Shown here one piece after another: positions 12,301 to 24,300 of a stretch of 64,000 nucleotides of DNA. Location of the stretch: contig NC_068351.1 of the NCBI RefSeq assembly GCF_014633365.1, positions 12,158,907 through 12,222,906 on the forward strand, in the 5' to 3' direction. The number at the start of each line of letters is the position of its first letter. Positions within the stretch are counted from its first letter, which is position 1. This DNA comes from Diospyros lotus. Lineage: Eukaryota; Streptophyta; Magnoliopsida; Ericales; Ebenaceae. Made by a program: the position numbers and the translations under genes. The notes under the pieces were generated by a model. That model saw only the letters and a list, made by a program, of their open reading frames with translations, did no database searches and had not been told where the DNA came from.

Positions 12301-15300
12301 AGGGAATGATGAAGTTGGTATCATCATTGAATTGAAGACACATCTTCACCAACAATTTCAGACTAAGAATCTAGGTTCCTTAAAATATTTTTTGGGTATT
12401 GAGCTAACTCAATCAAAGCAAGGAATCTATATTTCTCAAAGAAAGTATGCCTTGGATATGCTAGAGGAGACAGGGTTGCTTGGATGTAAGCCAACAAATA
12501 CTCCTATGGATTCGAATATCAAACTATTACCGGGATAAGGGGAGCCTCTTTCTGACCCTATGCGTTATCGTTAACTGGTTAGGAAACTTAACTACCTCAC
12601 AATCACACGTCCTGATATTTCATTTGATGTGAGTGTGGTAAGTCAATTCTTGGATTCGCCTTATGACAGTCACTGGGATGTAGTGATTTGTATTCTTCGG
12701 TATATTAAGACTACCCTCGATTGGGGTGCATTGTATCAGAATCATGGACATAGTCAGATTGTGGGATATACGGATGTTGATTGGGCAGTATCGCCTAGGG
12801 ACAGACGATTCACATCTGGATATTGTGTATTTGTGGGTGAAAACCTAATCTCTTAGAAAAGTAAGAAACAAACTGTTGTCACCAGGTCTAGTGCAGAAGC
12901 TGAATATAAGGCAATGGACGTAACAACATGCGAACTAATGTGCCTGAAACAATTAATTGAAGAGTTAGGAGTTACGTAGGTCAAGTCTATGCAATTAATT
13001 TGTGACAATCCAGCTGCAATGCATATTACTTCTAATCCTGTGTTTCATGAGAAAACCAAGCATACTGAAATTGATTGTCACTTTGTTAGAGAAAATGTGC
13101 TCTTTGGAGATGTAGTTACAACATATGTGAGTTCCAACGATCAATTGGCTAATTTTCTCACCAAATCACTTAAAGGTTCTCGCGTGAATTACATTTGTAC
13201 CAAGCCGAACATGCTCAATATATATGCTCCAGCTTGAAGGGGAGTGTTAAATAAGAAATACATGTATTAGTGTAAATAGCTTAAAATTCTTGTATATATA
13301 TTCCTTGTATTACACACTTAAATGAATAATCCATTTTTTTCTTCTCACAATAACTATCCCAATGGACACAAATCGAAAATGTGGGTATATAAAGAGGAGA
13401 GCTTGAAGTGGAGTTTGTAATTTAAGGACTCGATAAGGCATCCAATTAATTAGGTAGGTGGCTATGAGAATGGCATCCCCCCAAAAATGTTTCAAAACAT
13501 TGGTAGAAAGCATGAGAGATCGAGCAACTTCAAGGAGATGTCAATTTTTCCATTCGATAATACCATTTTGTTGAGGGGAGTCAACACAAGAGCTTTAATG
13601 GATGATTCATTGGTTCAAAAAGTAATCACCCAGGACAAAGTTGAAATATTCTTTTTCATTGTTTGTTCTCAAAATTTGAATTTTCATATGAAACTAACTT
13701 TGAATCATGAATTTGAAATTTTTAAAGACTTGATCAACCTTAAATTTTTCTTTTAGAAGGAATACCCATGTTAATCTAGTGTGGTCTTTAATGAATGACA
13801 CAAACCATCAATACCCCAAAATATGTTTTGTGCAAGACGAACCCCACACATCATTGTGAATCATAGCAAATGGACAAGACGGTTTGTATAACTGATTTGG
13901 AAACGAACTGCAAGTATGCTTTGACAATTGACATACCTCACATTGAAACAAATTGGAATTTTTATTCTTGAAAAACAAAGGGAACAACTTTTCAAGATAT
14001 GCAAAATTTGGATGCTCTAAGCGAAAATGCCACAGCACGGCTTGATTATTTGAATTGGGAATAGAAGCATTGAAAGAAGAACTTTGAAAATCTAGATTAC
14101 CAACTGATAGAGCTTGTCCACTAGGAGAGTTATTACTTGTTTGCAAGTACAACCCCGAACATTGCCTAGCACTGCTAATTATCCTCCCTGAATCCAAATC
14201 CTAAAATTCAAACAAATTTTTGAAAAATTTAGTGACAAAATTATAATCTTGAGAAAATTTGCTGATAGATAATAGATTACAATCTAAATTGGGAACAAAC
14301 AACACCAAGCGATGGGTCAACTTCACTGTTCCTATTCTGGCCACTTGGGATTGTGTTCCATCAGCAATCCGAACAATCCACGTCTCTCGACACGAACTGA
14401 TTTTAGTGAACAGTATGGAGTCTCCGGTCATATGGTATGAAGCTTTGAAATTTGCAATCCACACATTTGAATGATTATGAATGCTATTACCTTTATGAGC
14501 CATAGTTCCTATTGCAATGACCAAGGAGGAGGGGCTGCTTTGTGGCTAGCCATAGAGTTTCTGAAGCAACTCCGTTTGTTCTTTGCTAAAGAGAGAAATC
14601 TCGGTCCTTTCTTCCAAATTCACTATGTTCCCCCTGCTTTCTCTACGATTTGTCGGCTTTATGTCCTCCAGTTTGCCATGTAAATCCCAGCACTAATCCT
14701 TCGTGTGGAAAAGTTTATGACAATGCTCACATTTTGGCCGATTCATCTGCTGTTTGTCGTAGTGTGATTGAGGCTAACGAGCAGTAAAGGCAGTCGCTTC
14801 AGTGGATGGATTTTGGGTCCCTAACATGACTTTCTTTTTGCTCTCTTCCCATCTCACCTCAGCAAATGCTTCTCAAAGGCTTGGGGTTGGTTTTGAAGAC
14901 AAGATCCTTCTACGAACATCATCCAAGTTCTTATTGAGACCAATTAAGAACTTGTATAGACACTTATGTTCGATAATTTTCTTATAGTACAATCCATCTT
15001 CCAACCACTTCCATTTGTACTCCTCAAACTTATCCAATTGTTGCCAATGTTGGTTGATGATGTTGAAGTATTGAGTGACAATGAGGTCCCCTTGGCTAAT
15101 CATGAAGAAAACACTCGATTTTGAACAGCTCAGTTGTGTTCTCCATGTGCAAGTATGCCTCACTTGCAGCTTCACAAATCTTTGCAGCTATTTAGTAAAG
15201 GAGAAAATTTCCTCCAATCTCATTCGTTATGGATTTTAGGAGCCATGACACCAAGTTGTTTCTGTCTTCCGTGGTCAATACTTCAAATCTTCCTTCTTGG

Positions 15301-18300
15301 GTTGCACGACTTCACCAGTGAGGTAATCATCTCTCCCTTTCTTGAAAATAAAGATCAAGATCGACTGGGACCATTGAAGGTAGTTTTGGTCATTCACCCT
15401 ATGGCTGGTGATGGTGAATGATGTGTTGTCGACAACTCCCGTGTGACTCGGGATGATTTCCGACAACAAAGAACTCTTCTCGACGGCCATATTGCTACCA
15501 GACAATAGGTTTTCAAAGGAGGTTCGAAGACTAGCTGTAGCGGAGGAGGTTGCAGCGATGTCAAACAAAGGCTATGGTGGACTACGCCAAAGATGAGCAA
15601 TGGACTGGGAAACAATCCTTGATTGACAAAAGGGATGACGGCGACAAAAAGGATGCCGGCAATTAAAGCCGAAAAAGACAAAGGAACAAGAACCCTAAAC
15701 CCACTTTGATACCATGAAAAAAAAGATGATTACTTTAGTTACTTTTTACCGTACATCAAAGATACATATATATATATATATATACAAGAAAGGAATCTAA
15801 TATAATCCCTAACTGATTTGAATCTCCTACAAATCATCAATCAACAAAAAAGGAAACAGAGAATATTGCCTAGCTGTACATTCCCTAACTAAACATTGCC
15901 TAAATGGAGAAGATTTGTGGCATTAATGCTGAAATATCCATAGATCTACATAATTCTTCTGCCTACAAATAAAGTCTCACTACATCTTGTCAAGATTATT
16001 AACCACAAGGATTAAATCATAGACAAGGAATGAGATAGGTAGACAGCTGGACATCGTATTCTTTCCCTTTGATAAACATTGACTTTTTCATCACTCCAAC
16101 TGCTTTGGCAACCTTTTCACCACATCACACCATGGTTATTTGGTTTTAAACTGAAACCAAGGCAAAGCAAGTTAAATAGCTGGAAGAGAACCCACCCTGC
16201 ATCAACCAACTTGGCCTAGCCAGACATCTTCCCCATCCGAATAATCTGTGACTTTCAGATTGACTTCAAAACAGAAAAAAATGATAGTATCATCCATATG
16301 TGCCTTATAACGCATAAATTGGATTGGATAAATCACCTCAATTATGAGTTCTTTGTGTTGTTCACTGCAATATTGTGTGTATTTGCTCATTGATCATATG
16401 CAAAAGTGGCCGGTTGATACCATCTATTAAATGGACAAGGAGGCTTCGTACAACGATGGATTAAAGTGATAATAAGCAAGAGTGGCTTACACAGCTGAGG
16501 AGGAGTCATCTGCTTGGAGAAGGCAAGTCCAGATTTCACTACTTCAATGCCTTTCGAAAAACTCAGGTCCAAGACAAACTTATTTCATTCCTTGAGGAGA
16601 ATGCTAAAGGGCCATGTTATTTCTTCCATCAGTGGATCAAATGGATAAAGTGTTGAAGAAATAAAACAAGACCGGGCCGGGCCTTGAAGATTATCCATTA
16701 TCATCTATTTATTTTTTGTTATTTTGCTTTGTATTATCTTGTATTATTTCTTAGATTATCTTTATATTATCTTTTAGTGTTGTAATCTAGTAGAATAACA
16801 TTTAGTCTTAGATAATAGGGTCGTAATCTAGTCCTAAATCTTAGGATAATTCTTAGGAAACTTCTTGTATAAATATTTCTGATTCATATCAATAAAGTGT
16901 GGGAATACCGCTTCCCTTTCTCCCTTTCTACATAAAGGTAGTGTGCTTAGCCCAATAATGTTCTTAGTGTAGAAGGGATTAATGTTGAGTAGTTTGATTT
17001 ACACGAGTAATTAGTTATGATGTTGTATTGTTGTTGTATTTAGGTGATTGTTAGTTAAGTTGTTAAGGCAATTGTTGCAAGTTGTAATAGTTTGTAAGGA
17101 TAGTTGGTGTATATATATCCAGCTATGCCTTATTTCTTGATTGATTAATTCATTCTTCTGAGGTTCATTTTCACAACCTCTTCTCTTTTCTTTGTGTTCC
17201 TTTTCTGTTTTACACCTTGAAGCTCTCGCTTCACATGGTATCAAAGCCATAGACTAGCGTCAATGTTTGCTAATCAAGAATCTAGTTCTTCTTTTGTGCC
17301 TCGTCTTTCCTCCTCTCTATCGTCGGAATTGCAATCCAATTTCTCCTCGGTTACAAAGGCCTTTAACTTCATTCCGATCAAGCTAGACACTGGCAATTAC
17401 CTCTTTTGGAAGGCGCAAATTTTAGCGATAATCAGGGCGTTCGACTTGCTTTCGTTCATCAACAAGTCTCCACTATCATTGAAATACATTCCAAATCCTA
17501 CATGTGATGGATCTGGTTCGTCGATAGTCAATCCTACCAACACCAATTGGATCCAATCAGATCAATTGTTGCTATGATGGCTCTTCTCCACAATGGATAA
17601 GGAGGTACTTGCATAGGTGATTCATTATGAATAATCTGTGGAGGTATGGTCTTCACTTAAAAATCTCTATTCGCAATAAACGATAGCAAAGTCTTTTCAG
17701 TTGAAGCAACAATTACGGTTAATTAAGAAGGATTTTATTTCTGTTAATGAGGATATTCTGAAAATCAAAACCATAGGCCATGCCCTAGCTACCATTGGTG
17801 AACCCCTAAGTGGCAAAGATTTATTGTTAGCTATTCTGAATGGCCTAGATCATGATTATGAGACCGTGGTTAGTCTTATTACATATCAGATGAATGATAT
17901 AAATTTGGAGAAGGTTGTTCAATATTTGTTATTAATGCATGAGCAATATTTAGCAGCCAAGAATTTGTTCGTTTCATCTGTTAATTTTGATTCTGCTGCT
18001 TCCTCATCTATTAATGTTAATGTTGCTTCATATTGGCCTAGAAATGGTAATGGATCTGGTAATAATAATAGAGGAGGTTTTATGTCTCATGGAGGAAATT
18101 ACATGAACAAAGGAAAAAGTCGTGGTAGGTCTGGTGGTAGGCAAATATACTATCAACTTTGTGGAAAACCTAGCCATTTTGGGGACAAATGTTACCATTG
18201 GTTTGACAGGAACTTTCAACGAGTTCCTAATCAGAATTTTGGTAGAAGTGGTTCTTTTGTGCAATCAGATCCACAAGTATATCTAGCTGGTCCTAATGAA

Positions 18301-21300
18301 TTTAATGAAGCTTTTATGGCTAAAGTAGGGTCTCTGTTAGGTACTCACTGTGGCTTTTTGCCTCAATCTCTCGACTCTCAATCTCAGTCCTCCTATCATG
18401 GCAACTCTCCCTAGTTTGTTGATTTTGAAGCAACCAACCACATCACAACCCTTAACAATCTGTCACTTCACTCTCCATACACTAGTGCTAATAAAGTTGT
18501 CATTGGTGATGGTAAGAGGTTGTCTATTTCTAATGTTGGTATCAATCAATTATTCACTCCAACTAGTCCTAATTCTTTCATTTCCTTATCTAATGTTCTT
18601 CATGTTCCTAATATGAAGAAGAGTCTCATTAGTGTCTCTCAGCTCACTAAAGATAACAATATTGTTGCTGAGTTTAATTCTAATTTCTGTTTGGTTAAGG
18701 AAAATGACTCTGGGATGGTGCTACTTCGAGGAACTCTTAAGGATGGCCTTTATCAGTTGATGCCAGCATTTTCCCATTCTGTCAAGCCCAAACAACCTAC
18801 AAATTTTGCTATTCCTGTTTTTGTTTCTTCCAATAAATGTAAAAGACAACATCTACTTTCTTCAGATTTGTCATCTAGTGTAAATGTAGCCCACACAAAC
18901 AATGTATGGAAGCAATGGCATGCCAAATTAGGGCATCCTTCATCTCTTGTATTGCAGTCTATTCTAAATAAAATTCGTGTTTCTTGTTCAAATTCTAATG
19001 TTTCCTTCTGTGATTCTTGTGAAGTTGAGAAATTGCACCAGCTTCCCTTTGCTAATTGCCAAATTACAGTCAACAAACCTTTGGAATTAATCTACTCTGA
19101 TTTGTAGGGTCCTTTTCCTATTATTTCCACAGAAGGGTATAGATATTACATAATTTTTGTTGATGCTCACACTAGGTACACATGGCTATACCCATTGAAA
19201 CTCAAATCTGATGCCTTAGCTACCTTTATAACCTTTCACAAATTTGTTGAATTACAATACAACTCCAAACTCAAACCCCTCCAAATTGATAATGGTGGGG
19301 GAATTTAAAGCATTTTTACCTTATCTTCAAAGTTGTGGTATTTAGCCTCGTTTTACATGTAGCTAAGATGGGCCTTACATTATTAGCTCATACTCATATG
19401 CCACTGAAGTTTTGGGTAGAAGCCTTCCAAACTGTTGTCTACACCATCAACCTTTTACCTTCTTTACCTTTGCAGTTTAATTCTCCGTTTGAACTACTTT
19501 ACAACAAACAACCTAACTATATGTAGCTACAACCCTTTGGATGTGCTCATTTTCCCTATCTCAGACCCTATAACAAGCATAAATTTGATTTTCATTCTAC
19601 CAAATGTGTGTTTCTTGATTATAGTCATGCACAAGCAGAGTATAAATGTTTGCATCCCTAGAGCAGAATCTATGTCTCTAGACATGTACAATTCAATTCG
19701 GATGAATATCCCTATCCTCTTTTGTTTTCACCTTCCTCTTGTTCTTCCTCTCAAACTCAATTTGTTCCCACTGGTCCTTCTACTACTCTTTTTCATTCCC
19801 TTCCTACTTTCCCTTCAAATTCCTCATCTCCTCAAACAACCCGCCCTTCTCGTCTTTAGCTCTCTCTCTCTCTAACCTTTCCATAATTACGCTCGCTCTC
19901 ACTCACTGCCACTGTTTTTATATTTGACAGCAATAACATTAACATAATCATAATTATTGGAGGAACATTATTTTATGTTAAAGTTAACTATTTTTATTTT
20001 TTTGATATTTAATACTTAATATTCAAGTTTTTGGTTAAACTCACTGGATTGGACATGACTAACTCCCTATGAAAAGCTAAATCAGAAAATTTATCATGTT
20101 GTAATGCATTGCATGATGTCTATGATGCAATGAAATGGTAAAAGCAAGAGCAAAGGACCAATCAATCACTTTGCTAGTAGCACAGTCCTCTGCTCCTATC
20201 TTATCCACTGCTATCTCTGCTGGTCCTGCTTTTTCTTCTAGTCATGCTTTAGAGCCTACTTTGGATCAGCAGCCTTGTCAACCCATTCAACACTCTCTAC
20301 CTAAACCTAGGGTTGCTCCAGCTCATTCAGTTTATCCTATGGTCACCCAGTCCAAAGCTAAACAGCCTGCTGTTACCTCTCCTCATGCCCCAGTTAGTAC
20401 CCTAGAACCTAGTTCAGTCCATGAACCTCTCTTATATACTTGTTGGCATAAGGCCATGGCAGAAGAGTTTTCAGCACTGCAGCATAATCACACATGAGAT
20501 CTTGTCCCTTTTTCTTCTAATATGAACCTCATTGGGTGCAAGTGGGTGTTTAGAATCAAGTATAATTCTAATGGGTCGGTTCTTAAGTACAAGGCTTGGT
20601 TGGTAGCTAAGGGTTTTCTTCAAACTCCTGGGATTGATTATGCTGAAATATTTAGTCCTGTTATTAAGGCTCCTACGATTCGAGTTTTATTCTCCTTGGC
20701 TATCACCTTTGGTTGGGACATTCAACAAGTAGATGTTAACAATGTGTTTCTTAATAAAAACTTAGTTGAAGAAATTTATATGTCACAGCCTGAAGGCTTT
20801 GAAAATTCTCAATTTCCTTCTCATGTGTGTAAACTGAAAAGGTCACTTTATGGCCTTAAACAAGCTCCTCGAGCTTGGTACACAAAGTTGAGAATAGCCT
20901 TGCAGAATTGGGGATTTATAAGGGTTGTTTTGATGCATCTCTGTTTATTAAAAGGACTATTAAGTATGTGCTATTCATATTGGTGTATGATGATGATATA
21001 CTTGTTATGGGTTTTGACCCTATAGCTCTTCGAGCTTGCATTCAGGATTTGGACACACATTTTGCACTCAAAACCTTAGGATTTATCAACTATTTTCCAG
21101 GTTTTGAAGCATATAGAGATGCTAATGGTATATATCTCACTTTGTTGAAGAAATAAAATAAGACTGGGTCGGGCCTTGAAGATTCCAAGAGACTCATCCA
21201 TTATCATCTTTCTATTTATTTTGTTATTTTGCTTTGTATTATCTTGTATTATTTCTTAGATTATCTTTGTATTATCTTTTAGCGTTGTAATCTAGTAGAA

Positions 21301-24300
21301 TAACATATAATCCTAGATAATAGGGTTATAATCTAGTCCTAAATATTAGGAGAATTCTTAGGAGGATTCTTAGGAAACTTGTATAAATATTTCTGATTGA
21401 TATCAATAAAGTGTGTGAGAATACTGCTTCACTTTCTCCCTTTCTACACACTCAATCAAAATATACCTTAGATCTATTAAAAAAGGCAGCCATGCAAGAT
21501 TGCAAACCCTGTGTTACCGCTATGAACTCGGAAGTGTCATTAATTGATGAGGGTGATTCTTTTCTTATCTTTCTGTTTATAGAACTATCATTGGATCTCC
21601 CCAATACTTAGACATATACTCAGCCAGATATAGCCTTTGTTGTGAACAAATTAAGTCAGTTCTTGTCATCCTCAAAATTGCAACATTGGCTAGCTAGCAA
21701 ACAGTTGCTTCGATATCTTAAGGGAACTATTAGTTTGGGATTGTTGTTTGCTCCTACTTCTAGAGATTTGTCCCTAATAGTTTATATGGATACTGACCAT
21801 GCTGGTTGCAAAGTTACCAGGCATTCTACCAGTGGGTTGTGTGTTTTTACTGGTTTGGAGCTCACGGAAACAATCTATAGTGGCCAGGTTTGTTGGAGAG
21901 GCTGAGTATCGAGCAGTGGCACAAGGAATGAATGAAATCTTGTGGCTCAAATCTTTGTTTTCTGAGATAGGATATCCTTGTGGTCATGTTCCCATTTTAT
22001 AATTTGATAACCTAGCAACAAAATGTATAGCAGAGAATCCAATATTTCATTCTCGTACTAAGCACATTGAGATAGGTGTGCACCTTGTTCGTGAGAAGAT
22101 AGAGAAAGGAGAGATTGAAATCAAATATGTTCCCACACTTCATCAAGTTGCTAATATTTTTACCAAGGGTTTGTCAAGGGATAGATTTTCCTTGTGTGAT
22201 AAGCTGGGACTAAAATTGTCACCTATGCACACCTTATTTACTGCAGCATCAGTTGATCCTAAACTCAAGTCTTTTACTCCTGCCAGGAGGTCTACTTTGA
22301 GGGGGAATGTAGAAGGGATTAATGTTGAGTAGTTTGATTTACACGAGTAATTAGTTATGCTGTTGTATTGTTGTTGTATTTAGGTGACTGTTAGTTAAGT
22401 TGTTAAGGCAATTGTTGCAAGTTGTAATAGTTTGTTAGTAAGGATAGCTGGCATATATATATATCCAGCTATGCCTCATTTCTTGATTGATTAATTCATT
22501 CTTCTGAGGTTCATTTTCACGACTTCTTCTTCTCGTTTCTTTGTGTTCCTTTTCTGTTTTACACCTCGAAGCTATCGCTTCACACTTAGCTCATCTTTAT
22601 TTTCTGGCGAGGCATAGTTTTAATTGTTGTCACCTCAACTAGGCTTGGGTCAATGACATGGAAGAGGATGATGCATCCTAAGAAATTGATTGAAGTTCCA
22701 CCAGAAAATTGCACTTACAAGGGATTCATGCACAAGTGATTTTCAGAATCACTCAAACATATAGGTTTTCAAAATGGTTTCCTTTACTTTTGGACCTTGA
22801 CAAGGTCAGTCACATATTACGCAAACCTTACAGATTTTAGTTCTTCTAGATAGATTTTCTGCTTTGTCAAAATAAACAAAAGGGAATGAGGTATACTCAT
22901 CACCTGAATTGGAACACAGTTATTAGGTGCCAGAATGTTCCTCACTATATAATTAAATTTTCAAAGCTGATATGACATTACCATTTAAGGGGAAGTTAAA
23001 TTTGTGAATCAAACCTTTTCATCAAATCGAAAGAGATATTGATCAAAATAGGGAGAAGGACTCTGTGATTGACAGCTTAGAGGCAAAGAGACCAGCATCT
23101 TCTTCACAAACTGCAAAATCAAAGCAATGATTATAACTGAAATGACAGTACTATACAGATTCATGACAATGAGAGCCATTGATAATCTTGTATAGATTTT
23201 GTCATGAAGACATTATTCAGGATAATGCCAATGGAAAAATGCAAGAACTTAAGATACCATAACTATACTTGAATACCTGAGAGAAGCTGGTGGCTTTATT
23301 TCTATTGCACCTTAGCTGCTCAAGAGCATGAATATTATTTGAATGAGATGATATGAAATTCACATTCAATGAATACTTTGACATTGCATGGAAGTGATCA
23401 CAGAACTGCTCAAATAAGAAATAAAGCTCTTCTGCTGAATTCTACAATAAATTAGGAAGAAGCCATGAGCATGCCAGATACCCCCATTAAATTCAAAAAA
23501 GAAAAACAAAAAAACTATGGATCGTAAGCAGATACCTGATAAAACGCAATAATGTCAGTTGTCTCCATGTTATATACAGCAAACAGTGCTGGATGGTGAT
23601 CAGCATTTCTTGCCATCTGAGGTTTCAGAAATGGGCAGTTGTATCAATCCATTTCTTACATAGAAGAAAGGCTTATTTCACTCAAGGAAGAAAATCTGAT
23701 TCTATGAAATGAAACACCAAAGATTCGAGGTAGGGGCAGCCTTCATTAGGTCAGAGGTTATTCTCAAATGCTCAAATAGCCACTGCCACAATGTTGACCT
23801 AGAACTAATTTGGATCAGGATGAACCACAAGTATATTAGTACTCAGGATTTGTTGATACATAGCCTAGTTTTTCAAGGAATTTCTTTTCAAAACCCTCTT
23901 TTCTCAGTAAACAAGACGGGATTGAGGGTAAGGCAGATTGAAAAATAGCTGTAGTTTGGCTTGTAAAGTGAATGGTCTGGCAATGGTGTGCCAACTACCA
24001 TAAACTGCTGCTTGCAATATCTACTGTAAACCTTGGAATAAGCTTTATTGTTTTAGTATTTATCCTCAAAGAAATGTATTTTCCAGTGTTATGTCCCCTT
24101 GGTAATAAATGTCATTAATTAATATTCTAATAAAAAGGGGAAGGTTCTTAATTAGGGATCAGACAAAATTAGTAATCAATTCAAGAAAATACTACAAAGA
24201 ATCAAAATGCGTTCACCCTATCCATCAGTCAAATGCAAAAATAAATAAATAAAAATAAAAAGGGCAAATAAATTACACTAATAAACCCTGAATTTGTGGC

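Larger units (their letters stand above)
8542..13349 (+). mobile_element. Ty1/copia element B, nested in element A
   Basis: Short LTRs at 8542-8645 and 13245-13349 share TGTTAAATAAG at the left edge and TTCTTCTCACA at the right. A primer-binding site TGGTATCAAAGCC follows the 5' LTR at 8646-8658, and a polypurine tract AAGGGGAG (13237-13244) precedes the 3' LTR. Coding order is zinc knuckle, protease, integrase, RT, RNase H, all on +. It interrupts the integrase end of element A. Flanking 5-mers (GTAAG on the left, ATAAC on the right) do not match, and about 35 codons of element A's integrase are missing at the junction. A LINE fragment is inserted at 11237-11640. Confidence 0.93.
6303..15950 (-). 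mobile_element. Ty1/copia element A (minus strand, full-length, disrupted)
   Basis: LTRs at 6303-6515 and 15715-15950 have TG...CA ends and are flanked by the same 5-bp duplication TAATT (6298-6302 and 15951-15955), so both ends come from one insertion. In element order the minus strand gives: 5' LTR, tRNA-Met-type primer site, gag (from 15568), protease, integrase, then reverse transcriptase, RNase H, polypurine tract and 3' LTR. The integrase/RT junction is split by copia element B at 8542-13349. Stops and frameshifts run throughout. It lies in DET1 intron 9 in the same orientation as DET1. Confidence 0.95.
16968..22584 (+). mobile_element. Ty1/copia element D (full-length, disrupted)
   Basis: LTRs at 16968-17235 and 22308-22584 begin TGTAGAAGGGATTAATG and end CGCTTCACA. 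Both sides carry the duplication CTTAG (16963-16967, 22585-22589). The primer site TGGTATCAAAGCC follows at 17236-17248, and a polypurine tract TTTGAGGGGGA precedes the 3' LTR. gag, protease, integrase, RT and RNase H are in order on +. A solo LTR is inserted at 21143-21448. It lies 35 bp from the solo LTR at 16651 and within DET1 intron 9, antisense to DET1. Confidence 0.95.

Noticed and set aside
8537..13354. GTAAG and ATAAC as a target duplication for element B
   Set aside because: Only three of five bases agree, and host integrase sequence is missing at the junction.
16387..16572. Minus-strand 61-codon frame as a further exon of the unidentified gene at 16017-16364
   Set aside because: The only nearby GT donor leaves the wrong phase and would create an early stop in the next exon.
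22640..22678. Minus-strand [16 protein letters not shown] after a TTTCTTAG acceptor, as an alternative last exon of DET1
   Set aside because: The true last exons, with the conserved LISATDR...HFRR end, are at 3789-3690 and 3532-3393 and join in phase.
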